Origin: Paraburkholderia panacisoli
Lineage (GTDB): Bacteria > Pseudomonadota > Gammaproteobacteria > Burkholderiales > Burkholderiaceae
Direction of reading: 5' to 3'
NCBI RefSeq assembly: GCF_008369935.1
Contig: NZ_VTUZ01000008.1
Span: 62,001 to 126,000 of the forward strand
DNA: 64,000 nucleotides
Both the position numbers and the translations under genes were made by a program. The notes below the pieces were generated by a model that was not told the origin of the DNA, ran no database searches, and saw only the letters and a list, made by a program, of their open reading frames with translations. Within the stretch, counting starts at the first letter, position 1. Each line of letters starts with the position of its first letter. Shown here one piece after another: positions 1 to 8,689 of the stretch.

Positions 1-429
1 GGTCGGCCAGCGCCTGCTCGTCAGGCACCTTGTCGAGGATCTGCGTGCTGATCTGCTGGATGGTCGGGAGCACCATCGGATCGCCTTCGCGGACAAACAG
101 ATCCGGCGCAATCGCCAGATAGCCGAGCTTCGCAAAACGACGGCATACGTCGGCGATATGCTCGTGCACACCGAACGCCTCATGGATCACGATGATCACC
201 GGCAGATGCGTCTTGCCCTTGGGCTGCGCGCGATACGCCGGCACCAGCGTGCCGCCTGAACGCACGGCAATTTCACCGGCTTCGAGGCCGTCGCTATCGG
301 TATGGATGGTTTGCGCCGAGACCGGCAGCACGGCCGCCGCAAAACCGGAGCCGAGCGCGGCCTTGATGAAGGTGCGCCGATTGAAGGGAACGTGGGGAAC
401 CAGGCTATCGATTTCGGGTTTCAGCATGC
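1..429 (-). CDS. Dienelactone hydrolase family protein, partial (C-terminus outside window)
   Basis: The reading frame stays open from an ATG at 429 to the window edge, giving the first 143 residues. Residues 17-22 read RRTFIK, followed by a hydrophobic stretch ending in VSAQ, which fits a twin-arginine signal peptide, so the enzyme is probably exported. After it comes the alpha/beta-hydrolase core start GKTHLPVIIVIHEAFGVHEH, the usual strand and HE(A/I)FG element of the DLH family (PF01738). The catalytic Cys/Ser, Asp and His are beyond the edge, so activity cannot be judged. The start is supported by GAGGAG six bases upstream. The substrate is unknown; family members hydrolyse dienelactones and other small esters. 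The next gene, ndh, lies downstream on the same strand's upstream side with about 80 bases between. Confidence 0.85.
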
Positions 430-509
430 GCGCTCCTCGGTTGATTGTTAGAGGCAACAGGATACGCCTGACGCGCATCCTGTTGCAGAATCAACCGCCG
501 CCTGCGCCG

Positions 510-1865
510 TCAGTGCAGCTTGACGCGCGGCAGCGTGGAGCGGCGCAGCCAGTGCGCGAAGGTATCGAGCACCATGCGGGCGTAGCCGTGCAGCGCCGCG
601 ATATGCAGCCGGTACAGCGACATGTACATGAAACGCGCGAACAGCCCCTCGATCAGCATGTTGCCGCCGATCACCCCGCCCATCAGATTGCCGACCGCGC
701 TGAAGTGCCCGAGCGACACCAGCGAGCCGAAGTCGCGGTAGGTGAATTCCGGCAGCGGCTTGTTGTCGAGGCGCGCCGCCAATGCTTTCAGCAAGAAGCT
801 CGCCTGCTGATGCGCCGCCTGCGCGCGCGGCGGCACGTTGCGCTCGTTGCCCGGCCACGGACACGCGGCGCAATCGCCGAGCGCGAAGATGTTGTCGTCG
901 ATTTCGGTTTGCAGCGTGCGGCGCACGTTGAGCTGGCCCAGCCGGTTGACCGTCAGGCCGTCGAGCTGGCCCAAGATGGGCGGCGCCTTGATGCCGGCCG
1001 CCCACACCGTCAGATCCGCGCGCACGGTATGCCCGCTCGCGGTGCGGATGATGCCCGGCGCGACCTCGGCCACCGTTTCGCCGATCATCAGCTTCACGCC
1101 GAGCTTGGTGAGCAGCTCGGCGGTAGCAGTCGAGACGCGCTCCTGCAAGGCCGGCAAAATACGCGGCCCCGCTTCGATCAACACGATGCCGACGTCATGC
1201 CGGGGATCGAGCTTATGCAGGCCATAGGCAGACAGCACCTGCGCGGTGTTGCGCAATTCCGCCGACAGTTCGACGCCCGTAGCGCCGCCGCCGACAATCG
1301 CCACCTGGATGCGCGGCTCGCTGGATGTCGACGTGCCGGGTCCGGGTCTCGATTCGACAGGCTCATGCACCTGATGCTCGGCGCGCATGCAGGCCGCGAT
1401 CAGGCGCTTGCGGAACCGCTCGGCCTGGCCGACCGTGTCGAGTGCAAGGGAGAATTCCGCTGCGCCTTTCACACCGAAGAACGCCGTGGTGCTGCCGATT
1501 GCGATGACCAGCGTGTCGTATTCGAGCTCGCGTTCGGGCAGCAGTTCGGCGCCGTCGTCGTCGAGCACGGGGCCGAGCGTCAGGCGCCGGTTCGTGCGAT
1601 CGAGCCCGGTCAGCTCGCCCTGCTGAAACTCGAAGCCATGCCAGCGCGCTTGGGCCGCGTATTCGAGTTCCTGCGTGAACGGGTCCATGCTGCCGGCCGC
1701 CACTTCATGCAACAGCGGCTTCCAGATATGCGTGGGATAACGGTCGACGAGCGTGATCTGCGCCCGCGCGCCGCTCTTCTTTTTCTCGGCTCCATAGCGG
1801 TCACCCAGACGTGTCGCCAGTTCCAATCCTCCCGCGCCCCCGCCAACGACGATAAATCGATGCAT
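510..1865 (-). CDS. ndh: Type II NADH:quinone oxidoreductase (FAD-dependent pyridine nucleotide-disulphide oxidoreductase family)
   Basis: A 451-residue non-proton-pumping NADH dehydrogenase that would pass electrons from NADH to quinone at the inner face of the membrane. The N-terminus has the FAD-binding GGGAGGLE motif at residues 8-15, and a second dinucleotide site, VAIVGGGATGVEL, sits near residue 188. A conserved ALGDCA motif for the FAD pyrophosphate appears in the last third. The C-terminal end (LFARFMYMSLYRLHIAAL) is amphipathic and matches the membrane-anchoring tail of NDH-2 enzymes. I chose the ATG at 1865, preceded by GGAGAG, over an upstream start that would add 17 non-conserved residues before the Rossmann strand. 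Gene order polA-ndh on one strand may be incidental: about 157 bases separate them and hold a perfect palindrome. Confidence 0.9.
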   Translation of the reverse strand: MHRFIVVGGGAGGLELATRLGDRYGAEKKKSGARAQITLVDRYPTHIWKPLLHEVAAGSMDPFTQELEYAAQARWHGFEFQQGELTGLDRTNRRLTLGPVLDDDGAELLPERELEYDTLVIAIGSTTAFFGVKGAAEFSLALDTVGQAERFRKRLIAACMRAEHQVHEPVESRPGPGTSTSSEPRIQVAIVGGGATGVELSAELRNTAQVLSAYGLHKLDPRHDVGIVLIEAGPRILPALQERVSTATAELLTKLGVKLMIGETVAEVAPGIIRTASGHTVRADLTVWAAGIKAPPILGQLDGLTVNRLGQLNVRRTLQTEIDDNIFALGDCAACPWPGNERNVPPRAQAAHQQASFLLKALAARLDNKPLPEFTYRDFGSLVSLGHFSAVGNLMGGVIGGNMLIEGLFARFMYMSLYRLHIAALHGYARMVLDTFAHWLRRSTLPRVKLH

Positions 1866-1974
1866 TGCACTCTCCGTGTTTGCCGATGAATTATGCGTCG
1901 CAACGGCGCGCAGCAAGCGCGCCGTGATTCAGCGATTGTCCGCGAGCAGCACGGGTTGTCACAAGCCATCAATT

Positions 1975-1991
1975 CGCATGTGTGACATGCG
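1975..1991. promoter_or_regulatory. Perfect palindrome upstream of ndh, candidate operator
   Basis: CGCATGT, three bases, then ACATGCG form an exact 7-3-7 inverted repeat between the polA stop and the ndh start, about 110 bases before the ndh ATG. The short GC-containing arms without a T-run favour a protein-binding site over a terminator. No regulator can be assigned. Confidence 0.35.
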
Positions 1992-2022
1992 CACGACGAT
2001 ATCGCGCGTTGTCACCAGGGTG

Positions 2023-4764
2023 TCAATGCGCTTCCTCCCAGTTCAGGCCGGCGCCCACTTCGGCGACCAGCGGCACCTTCAGGTCGGCGACACCGCACAT
2101 CAACTCGGGCAGGCGCTTGCGTACATCGGACAATTCGGCGTCCGGCACTTCGAGAATCAGTTCGTCGTGCACCTGCATGATCATGCGCGTGCCGATCTTC
2201 GAGTCTTCGATCCACTTCTGCACCGCGATCATCGACAGTTTGATGAGGTCGGCGGCGGTGCCTTGCATCGGCGCGTTGATCGCGGCGCGCTCGGCGCCCT
2301 GGCGGCGCGGCCCGTTGCCGCCGTTGATCTCCGGCAGCCACAGGCGGCGCCCGAACACCGTTTCGACGTAGCCCTTCGCCTTCGCGCTCAGCCGCGTTTC
2401 GTCCATATAGCGCGCGACACCCGGGTAACGCGCGAAGTAGCGGTCGATATACATCTTGGCCGCGTCGCGCGTAATGCCGAGATTCGACGCGAGACCGAAC
2501 GCGCTCATCCCGTAGATCAGCCCGAAGTTGATGACCTTGGCCACGCGCCGTTGATCGTTTGACACTTCGAGTGGTGTCACGCTGAAGATTTCCGCCGCCG
2601 TCGCGCGGTGGATGTCTTCCCCTTGCGAGAACGCGCGCAGCAACGATTCGTCGCCGGAAATGTGCGCCATGATGCGCAATTCGATCTGCGAGTAGTCGGC
2701 CGAAACGAGCTTGTGCCCCGGCGGCGCAATGAACGCTTCACGAATCCGGCGGCCCTCGCCGGTGCGCACGGGAATGTTCTGCAGGTTCGGATCGTTCGAC
2801 GCGAGACGCCCAGTCACCGCGACGGCCTGCGCGTAGTTCGTATGCACGCGGCCCGTTTGCGCGTTGACCATGCGCGGCAGCTTGTCCGTATAGGTCGACT
2901 TCAGCTTCGACAAACCTCGGTGCTCGAGCAGGATCTTCGGCAGCGGATAATCTTCGGCGAGCTTCTGCAGCACTTCTTCGTCGGTGGACGGCGCGCCGCT
3001 CGGGGTCTTCTTCACCACCGGCAGCTCCAGCTTCTCGAAGAAAATCTGGCCGATCTGCTTGGGCGAGCCCAGATTGAATTCGCCGCCGGCCAGCGTGTAC
3101 GCCTCGCCCTCGAGCTGGATCAAACGCGTGGCGATTTCACTGCTTTGCTGACGCAGCTTTTCCGCATCGATCAGCACGCCCGTACGCTCCATCTTGCGCA
3201 ACACACGCGAGGTCGGCACTTCGATCCCGCGGTAGACGTAGTCGAGCGTCTTCTCCGCAGCCACCTGCGGATACAAGGCCTGATGCAAACGCAACGTGAT
3301 GTCGGCGTCTTCCGCCGCGTATTCGGCGGCTTTGTCCAACGCCACTTCGTCGAAGCCGATCTGCTGCGCGCCCTTGCCCGCGACCTCTTCGTACTTGATC
3401 GTCTTGATGCCGAGATGACGCAGCGCGAGGCTGTCCATGTCGTGCGTGCGATGCGATTCGAGCACGTACGATTGCAGCAGCGTGTCGTGTTCGATACCGC
3501 GCATTTCGATGCCGTAGTTCGCCAGCACCTGTTCGTCGTACTTCAGATGCTGCCCGACCTTCTTGTGCGCGGCGCTTTCCAGCCACGGCTTGAGCTTCGC
3601 GAGCACTTCGTCGCGCGGCAGTTGCACGGGGGCGTCCGGGCCGCGATGCGCGAGCGGCACATAAGCGGCGCGGCCGGCTTCCACCGACAACGAAAGGCCC
3701 ACGATCTGCGCCGTCATCGGATCGAGCGCGGTGGTCTCGGTATCGAACGAGGTCAGTTCAGCCGCGTTGATTTTTTCGAGCCATGCGTCGAACTGCTCCC
3801 ACGTCTGCACGGTGTCGTAGTGCCGCTCGTGATCCACCGCCAGTGCCGGCGGCACGTCGGTTTCCGGGCCTTCCACCGCGTCCGCGATTTCCACTTCGCG
3901 CAGCCAGGTCTTAAAGCCATGGCGCGTAAACACGTCGCGCAGTTCCTCGCGCGATTCGGGCCGGCTCGGCAGGCTTTCCTCGATCGACACGATATGGTCG
4001 GTCAGATCGCAATTGCGCTCGACGGTGACGAGCTTGCGCGCCATCGGCAGGAAATCGAGCGCACGCCGCAAATTGTCTCCTACCGCACCTTTAATCTCGT
4101 CCGCATGTGCGACGATGCCATCCAGCGAGTCGAATTGCGTCAGCCATTTGAGCGCGGTTTTCGGCCCGCATTTCTCGACGCCCGGCACGTTGTCGACGGT
4201 ATCGCCGATCAGCGACAGGTAGTCGATGATGCGCTCCGGCGGCACGCCGAACTTGGCGATCACGCCGGCGCGGTCGAGCTTTTCGTTGGTCATCGTATTG
4301 ATGAGGGTGACATGATCCGACACGAGCTGCGCCAGATCCTTGTCCCCAGTCGACACGATCACGTTCATGCCGCGCTGTTCCGCCGCGGTGCTGAGCGTGC
4401 CGATCACGTCATCGGCCTCGACGCCTTCGATCATCAGAAGCGGCCAGCCGAGCGCGCGCACGGCCACATGAATCGGCTCGATCTGGCGCGACAGGTCGTC
4501 CGGCATCGACGGACGATTCGCCTTGTAGTCGGGATACCAGTCGTCGCGAAATGTTTTGCCCTTGGCGTCGAACACGCACGCGCTATACTCTGCTGTGACT
4601 TCCTTGCGCATGCGCCGCAGCATGTTGATCATCCCGTAGAGCGCACCCGTCGGACCGCCCCCGGGGCCGCGCAGATCAGGCATCGCATGGTAGGCCCGGT
4701 ACAGATAACTCGAACCGTCGACCAATAGCAGGGTCTTACCTTCAAGGCTTCGTTCTTCAGGCAT
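2023..4764 (-). CDS. polA: DNA polymerase I
   Basis: A full-length 913-residue Pol I for Okazaki-fragment processing and repair synthesis. The order is 5'-nuclease domain (about 1-290, beginning with TLLLVDGSSYLYRAYHA), 3'-5' exonuclease domain (about 320-515) and polymerase domain (about 530-913). The exonuclease keeps its DxE signature in TSFDTETTALDP, so proofreading looks intact, unlike the dead domain of Taq-type enzymes. Polymerase motifs are all visible: motif A DYSQIELRIMAH, motif B RRVAKVINFGLIYG and motif C VHDELILEV. Length is close to the 928 of E. coli Pol I. The start ATG at 4764 is one base from the divergent LOG gene's ATG and has no good Shine-Dalgarno sequence upstream, yet the conserved region starts within ten residues, leaving little room for a later start. 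Confidence 0.97.
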   Translation of the reverse strand: MPEERSLEGKTLLLVDGSSYLYRAYHAMPDLRGPGGGPTGALYGMINMLRRMRKEVTAEYSACVFDAKGKTFRDDWYPDYKANRPSMPDDLSRQIEPIHVAVRALGWPLLMIEGVEADDVIGTLSTAAEQRGMNVIVSTGDKDLAQLVSDHVTLINTMTNEKLDRAGVIAKFGVPPERIIDYLSLIGDTVDNVPGVEKCGPKTALKWLTQFDSLDGIVAHADEIKGAVGDNLRRALDFLPMARKLVTVERNCDLTDHIVSIEESLPSRPESREELRDVFTRHGFKTWLREVEIADAVEGPETDVPPALAVDHERHYDTVQTWEQFDAWLEKINAAELTSFDTETTALDPMTAQIVGLSLSVEAGRAAYVPLAHRGPDAPVQLPRDEVLAKLKPWLESAAHKKVGQHLKYDEQVLANYGIEMRGIEHDTLLQSYVLESHRTHDMDSLALRHLGIKTIKYEEVAGKGAQQIGFDEVALDKAAEYAAEDADITLRLHQALYPQVAAEKTLDYVYRGIEVPTSRVLRKMERTGVLIDAEKLRQQSSEIATRLIQLEGEAYTLAGGEFNLGSPKQIGQIFFEKLELPVVKKTPSGAPSTDEEVLQKLAEDYPLPKILLEHRGLSKLKSTYTDKLPRMVNAQTGRVHTNYAQAVAVTGRLASNDPNLQNIPVRTGEGRRIREAFIAPPGHKLVSADYSQIELRIMAHISGDESLLRAFSQGEDIHRATAAEIFSVTPLEVSNDQRRVAKVINFGLIYGMSAFGLASNLGITRDAAKMYIDRYFARYPGVARYMDETRLSAKAKGYVETVFGRRLWLPEINGGNGPRRQGAERAAINAPMQGTAADLIKLSMIAVQKWIEDSKIGTRMIMQVHDELILEVPDAELSDVRKRLPELMCGVADLKVPLVAEVGAGLNWEEAH
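4562..4589 (+). promoter_or_regulatory. Candidate sigma-70 promoter inside polA, reading toward the LOG gene
   Basis: TTGGCG and TATACT are separated by 16 bases, about 180 bases upstream of the LOG start. It lies inside the antisense strand of the polA 5' region, which is where a promoter must lie if the two starts are truly adjacent. It rests on sequence resemblance alone. Confidence 0.25.
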
Positions 4765-4765
4765 T

Positions 4766-5509
4766 ATGACTAAGAGAAAAGTGATTCCGAGTCTGCGATC
4801 ACTCGCAGATCAAGAGCGCGCAACGGCCAAGAAGGCCCGCGCATCGTGGCAGATGTTCACGATTATGGCAGAGTTTATCGAGGCGACCGAGTACCTCTCG
4901 GAGATTCGCCCGGCTGTCAGCATCTATGGTTCGGCGCGCCTGAAACCTAACTCGCCGTACTACAAACTCGCCACACAAATTGCGCGCAAGCTGTCGGACG
5001 CGGGCTTCGCGGTGATCTCCGGCGGCGGCCCCGGCATCATGGAAGCGGCCAACAAGGGCGCGCATGCGGGCAAGGCGCCTTCGGTCGGCCTGAACATCGA
5101 ACTGCCGCACGAGCAATCGGGCAACCAGTGGCAGGACATCTCGCTGCGCTTTCGCCACTTCTTCACGCGCAAGGTCACGTTCGTGAAGAACTCGGACGCG
5201 GTGATCGTGATGCCGGGCGGCTTCGGCACGCTGGACGAACTCGCCGAAGTGCTCACGCTGATCCAGACCAAGAAGTCGCGCCACGTGCCGATCATCCTGG
5301 TCGGCGCGGAGTTCTGGGAAGGCCTGCTTGCATGGTTCAAGAACTCGCTCACGCCGATGGGCCTGATCAATCCGACCGACATGGACCTGATGCAGGTGAT
5401 CGACGATCCGGACCAGGTGCTCGAAGCGGTGCTGAAGTTCTACGAAGACCGTGAAGAAGCCGAGCCGCATCCGGCCAAGTCGGATGAGGACCGGATGTTC
5501 TACCTGTGA
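4766..5509 (+). CDS. LOG-family (TIGR00730) nucleoside-5'-monophosphate phosphoribohydrolase
   Basis: A 247-residue lysine-decarboxylase-like Rossmann protein. The diagnostic LOG motif is present as MPGGFGTLDE, together with SGGGPGIMEAANKGA for phosphate binding. Family members release the free base from nucleoside monophosphates (cytokinin riboside-5'-phosphates in plants and plant associates, AMP in other bacteria); the actual substrate is not visible here. The protein has about 40 residues before the first conserved strand (VSIYGSARL). The annotated ATG at 4766 is back to back with the polA ATG; an internal ATG at 4853 (MFTIMAEF) is a possible alternative and would leave about 90 bases for a leader. 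An AMP nucleosidase gene lies only 1.5 kb further on. Confidence 0.88.
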   Translation: MTKRKVIPSLRSLADQERATAKKARASWQMFTIMAEFIEATEYLSEIRPAVSIYGSARLKPNSPYYKLATQIARKLSDAGFAVISGGGPGIMEAANKGAHAGKAPSVGLNIELPHEQSGNQWQDISLRFRHFFTRKVTFVKNSDAVIVMPGGFGTLDELAEVLTLIQTKKSRHVPIILVGAEFWEGLLAWFKNSLTPMGLINPTDMDLMQVIDDPDQVLEAVLKFYEDREEAEPHPAKSDEDRMFYL

Positions 5510-5587
5510 TGTGATGCTGCGTGCTCGCTCCGCGCGCTGGCGCGAAGCGAGTACGCGCAATGCACTAAACCCGGTGCGTTGATTCTG

Positions 5588-5611
5588 GCGGGCAGCCTTC
5601 GGGCTGCCCGC
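5588..5611 (+). terminator. Strong hairpin after the LOG gene, possible terminator
   Basis: A ten-base-pair stem GCGGGCAGCC/GGCTGCCCGC closes a TTCG tetraloop. The tail is only moderately T-rich (ATTCGCTT), so it may stall polymerase weakly or just stabilise the 3' end of the upstream mRNA. Confidence 0.5.
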
Positions 5612-5737
5612 ATTCGCTTCAGCGATCCGCTTCACCGGCCCTTTCGCATGGCGCTTGCGGTCATGCTCAAAAACCGTTTTGCTCGCCGCCGGTTCGGCGC
5701 TAACCTCCTGAGCTTGAACTGGAAGCTAGTTAGCGAC

Positions 5738-6307
5738 ATGGACCACAATCTTTCATCCTCCGACGCCTCACTCGCGCCCACACCGACGCTGCGGGAAATC
5801 TTCGGCGGCTTTCTCGGCCTTGGGCTGATCTCATTCGGCGGCGCATTGCCGCTCGCGCGTCGCACGCTGGTCGAACAGCGCCGCTGGCTGAGCGCCGAGG
5901 AATTCACCGACCTGCTCGGCCTGTGCCAATTCCTGCCGGGAGGCAACGTAATCAATCTTTCAGTCGCGATGGGCATGCGCTTTCGCGGCGTGCCCGGCGC
6001 GCTGGCCGGCTTGCTTGGGTTGATCGCGGGGCCGTCGCTGGTGGTGATCGGCCTTGGCGTGCTATACGAACACACGCAAAACGACCCGCACGTGCGCCAT
6101 CTGTTCGCCGGTCTCGCCGCGGCGGCGGCCGGTCTGTTGATCTCGATGGCCGTCAGGATCGTGCTGCCGTTGCGCAACAGGCCGCTCGCCGCACTCATCG
6201 CCGCGCTCGGCTTCGTCGCGATTGCAATCCTGCGGCTGCCGCTTCTGCCGACCATGCTGGTGCTGACGCCGCTCAGCATCTACCTCGCGGCGAGGAGCGC
6301 ACGATGA
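5738..6307 (+). CDS. Chromate transporter, short-chain subunit 1 (CHR domain)
   Basis: A 189-residue membrane protein with one CHR domain (PF02417). It contains the family features FGGFLGLGLISFGGALP near the start, a PGG-type loop (LPGGNVINLS) and several hydrophobic segments. Short CHR proteins occur in pairs of opposite topology that together make one chromate efflux transporter, and the next gene supplies the partner. I chose the ATG at 5738 because GGAAG lies upstream and the conserved domain begins about 20 residues later; the frame stays open further upstream but that part is not conserved-looking. It overlaps the next gene by four bases (ATGA), which implies translational coupling. Chromate as substrate is a family inference; related pairs may carry other oxyanions. 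Confidence 0.85.
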   Translation: MDHNLSSSDASLAPTPTLREIFGGFLGLGLISFGGALPLARRTLVEQRRWLSAEEFTDLLGLCQFLPGGNVINLSVAMGMRFRGVPGALAGLLGLIAGPSLVVIGLGVLYEHTQNDPHVRHLFAGLAAAAAGLLISMAVRIVLPLRNRPLAALIAALGFVAIAILRLPLLPTMLVLTPLSIYLAARSAR

Positions 6308-6834
6308 ACGACACGCTCGTTTCGCTCGCCGCGATCTTCAGTCAGCTTTCGCTGCTCGCGTTCGGCGGCGGCAATACGATTCTTCCGGAGATGCAACGTC
6401 AGGTGGTGGACGTGCATCACTGGATGCCCGCCAGCGAATTCAGCGCGCTATTCGCGCTCGCGCAAGCCGCGCCCGGCCCGAACCTGATGATCGTCACGCT
6501 GATCGGCTGGCATGTGGCCGGCTGGGCGGGAATGCTGGTGACGTCGGTGGCCAAGTTCGGACCGTCATCGCTCGTGACGATCTTCGCGCTGCATGCGTGG
6601 GACCGCTTCAAGGACCGTCCGTGGCGACGCTACGCGCAATTGAGATTGATGCCGGTGACGGCCGGCATCGTCGCGGCGAGCGCGGCGTTGATCGCCGAGG
6701 CGTCGAACCCCACCGCGATTGCGTGGGCCATCACCGTGTTCACCGCCGTCATGGCGTTGAAGACGCGGGTTCATCCGTTGTGGCTGCTGGCTGCCGGCAG
6801 TTTGATCGGGCTCACGGGGTTCGGGCAGTTCTAA
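6304..6834 (+). CDS. Chromate transporter, short-chain subunit 2 (CHR domain)
   Basis: A 176-residue partner of the preceding gene. It has the CHR signatures FGGGNTILPEM near residue 20 and the PGPNLMIV loop near residue 60, then four to five hydrophobic stretches. It starts within the stop codon of the first subunit (ATGA overlap), so both are made from one mRNA. The pair would act in the inner membrane to export chromate by the short-chain two-subunit design. No regulator gene of the ChrB type is next to it. The convergent amn gene follows after about 130 bases, which hold a long hairpin. Confidence 0.85.
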   Translation: MNDTLVSLAAIFSQLSLLAFGGGNTILPEMQRQVVDVHHWMPASEFSALFALAQAAPGPNLMIVTLIGWHVAGWAGMLVTSVAKFGPSSLVTIFALHAWDRFKDRPWRRYAQLRLMPVTAGIVAASAALIAEASNPTAIAWAITVFTAVMALKTRVHPLWLLAAGSLIGLTGFGQF

Positions 6835-6913
6835 CGCGAAGGTCCAATGCAACGCCGCTGAAGCGCGGCGGCAAAAACGTGGCGGACAAAGCAAGACCGT
6901 CCGCAAACGCCTT

Positions 6914-6951
6914 GGCTGGCACGAACGAACTTTCGTTCGCCCTTGCCAGCC
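6914..6951. terminator. Long hairpin between convergent genes, possible two-way terminator
   Basis: GGCTGGCA and TGCCAGCC enclose an inner stem GAACGAA/TTCGTTC, giving an extended imperfect stem-loop exactly between the stops of the chromate transporter and amn. No T-run follows on either strand, so intrinsic termination is plausible but not certain. Confidence 0.45.
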
Positions 6952-6965
6952 CGCCCAAGCCGCGC

Positions 6966-8489
6966 TTACTGAAACGCCACTTCAGCGAAGCTGCGCAGCT
7001 TACGGCTATGCAACCGATGCAACCCGTTCGTGCGCAATATCTCCATCGCCTTCACGCCGATCTGCAGATGCTGATCGACCTGCGCGCGATAGAACTGATC
7101 CGCCATGCCCGGCAGCTTCAGTTCGCCATGCAGAGGCTTGTCCGACACGCATAGCAAGGTGCCGTAAGGCACCCGGAAGCGAAAACCGTTCGCGGCGATC
7201 GTCGCGCTTTCCATGTCGAGTGCGACCGCGCGGCTTTGTGACAGCCGCTGCACCGGCTCGCGATGATCGCGCAACTCCCAGTTGCGGTTGTCCACGCTCG
7301 CCACCGTACCCGTGCGCATCACGCGCTTCAACTCGACACCGTCCAGCCGCGTGACCTGCGCGACCGCGCGCTCCAGCGCCACCTGCACTTCGGCGAGCGC
7401 CGGAATCGGCACCCACAGCGGCAGGTCAGCATCGAGCACGTGGTCCTCGCGCACATAGCCGTGCGCGAGCACGTAGTCGCCCAGGCGCTGCGTATTGCGC
7501 AGACCCGCGCAGTGGCCGAGCATGATCCACGCATGCGGACGCAGCACGGCGATGTGATCGGTGATGGTCTTCGCATTCGACGGCCCGACGCCGATGTTGA
7601 TCATCGTGATGCCGCTGCCGTCCGCGCGCTTCAGGTGATAGGCGGGCATCTGCGGCAGACGCGGCGGCGCCGTGCCTTCCTGCGACTGTTCGCCGAGATT
7701 CTCGTTGTACGTGACCACGTCGCCGGGCTCGACGAACGACGTGTACTCGCTGCGATAGGCGCGCAGTTCGGCGTCGTCGGTATGAGCCATCATCGTGCGG
7801 CCGAGTTTGACGAACTCGTCGATATAGAACTGGTAGTTCGTGTACAGCACGTAATTCTGGCAATGCGTGGGCGAAGTAGCCGTGTAGTGCTTCAGCCGAT
7901 GCAGCGAGAAATCGACCCGCGCCGCCGTGAACAGCGCGAGCGGATGCGGCTCGCCCGCCGCCGGCTCATACGTGCCGTTGACAATGCGGTCGTCGAGCAG
8001 TGCGAGGTCCGGTGTGTCGAACACATCGCGCATCAGGAACAGGCGCTCGCGGTCCAGATCGCCTTCGAGATGAATGCCCTCGGCGAACGCGAAATGAATC
8101 GGGATCGGCTGGTCCGACACGCCGACCTCGATTTGCACATGATGGTTCTTCGCCAGCAGACGCAATTGCTCGCGATAGTAGTCGCCGAACAGATCGGGCC
8201 GCGTCACGGTCGTCTCGAACACCCCCGGACCCGCGACGAAACCGTAGGAGCGGCGTGAGTCGACATGCGTGTTGACTTCGGTGCACACGCGCACGAACGG
8301 ATAGCAGGCGCGCACGCGGCGCTCGAACTTTTCGTTGCGGCGATAGCGCGCAAACGCATCGCGCAGAAACGAGGTGTTCGCTTCGTAGATCGCCGAGAGG
8401 CGGGTGACGGCCTCGGTCGCGTCGTCGAACGATTCGGTTGGGAAGCTGTTGGCGGGAGTCTGCACCGCGCGTTGATTGGTATCGTTCAT
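6966..8489 (-). CDS. amn: AMP nucleosidase
   Basis: A 507-residue enzyme that splits AMP into adenine and ribose 5-phosphate in the cytoplasm, balancing the adenylate pool. The N-terminal half (about 1-190) is the AMP nucleosidase-specific domain with the conserved region around YPFVRVCTEV. The C-terminal half is a purine-nucleoside-phosphorylase-like fold containing INIGVGPSNAKTITDHIAVL, the GHCAGLR segment and VALDMESATIAANGFRF, whose MESA element is typical of nucleoside-binding loops. Two ATGs lie six bases apart; I prefer 8489 because AGGGG is then nine bases upstream, while for 8495 it is only three. Length agrees with the 484-residue E. coli enzyme. No operon partner is evident. Confidence 0.94.
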   Translation of the reverse strand: MNDTNQRAVQTPANSFPTESFDDATEAVTRLSAIYEANTSFLRDAFARYRRNEKFERRVRACYPFVRVCTEVNTHVDSRRSYGFVAGPGVFETTVTRPDLFGDYYREQLRLLAKNHHVQIEVGVSDQPIPIHFAFAEGIHLEGDLDRERLFLMRDVFDTPDLALLDDRIVNGTYEPAAGEPHPLALFTAARVDFSLHRLKHYTATSPTHCQNYVLYTNYQFYIDEFVKLGRTMMAHTDDAELRAYRSEYTSFVEPGDVVTYNENLGEQSQEGTAPPRLPQMPAYHLKRADGSGITMINIGVGPSNAKTITDHIAVLRPHAWIMLGHCAGLRNTQRLGDYVLAHGYVREDHVLDADLPLWVPIPALAEVQVALERAVAQVTRLDGVELKRVMRTGTVASVDNRNWELRDHREPVQRLSQSRAVALDMESATIAANGFRFRVPYGTLLCVSDKPLHGELKLPGMADQFYRAQVDQHLQIGVKAMEILRTNGLHRLHSRKLRSFAEVAFQ

Positions 8490-8689
8490 CGTCATTCGCC
8501 CCTATTGATGAGACGACATTACCACGGAACACGGGTTCGCCAAATCACCTGGCGTTGCCTGCAACACATGCCGCCACACTGTTCGCAAGATTGCGGGCGC
8601 TTCGCGTGAAAGCGGCGCAAAATAAGGCCGCCGCGCCCGATCACCAGGCTGGATTTGCTAGAATCGGGGCACCATATTGGAGAATCACC

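Noticed and set aside
2608..4728. A 706-codon open frame on the plus strand opposite polA
   Set aside because: It is the GC-driven antisense shadow of polA, rich in Arg/His/Ala without any domain; similar long antisense frames occur opposite glgE, treS and purF.
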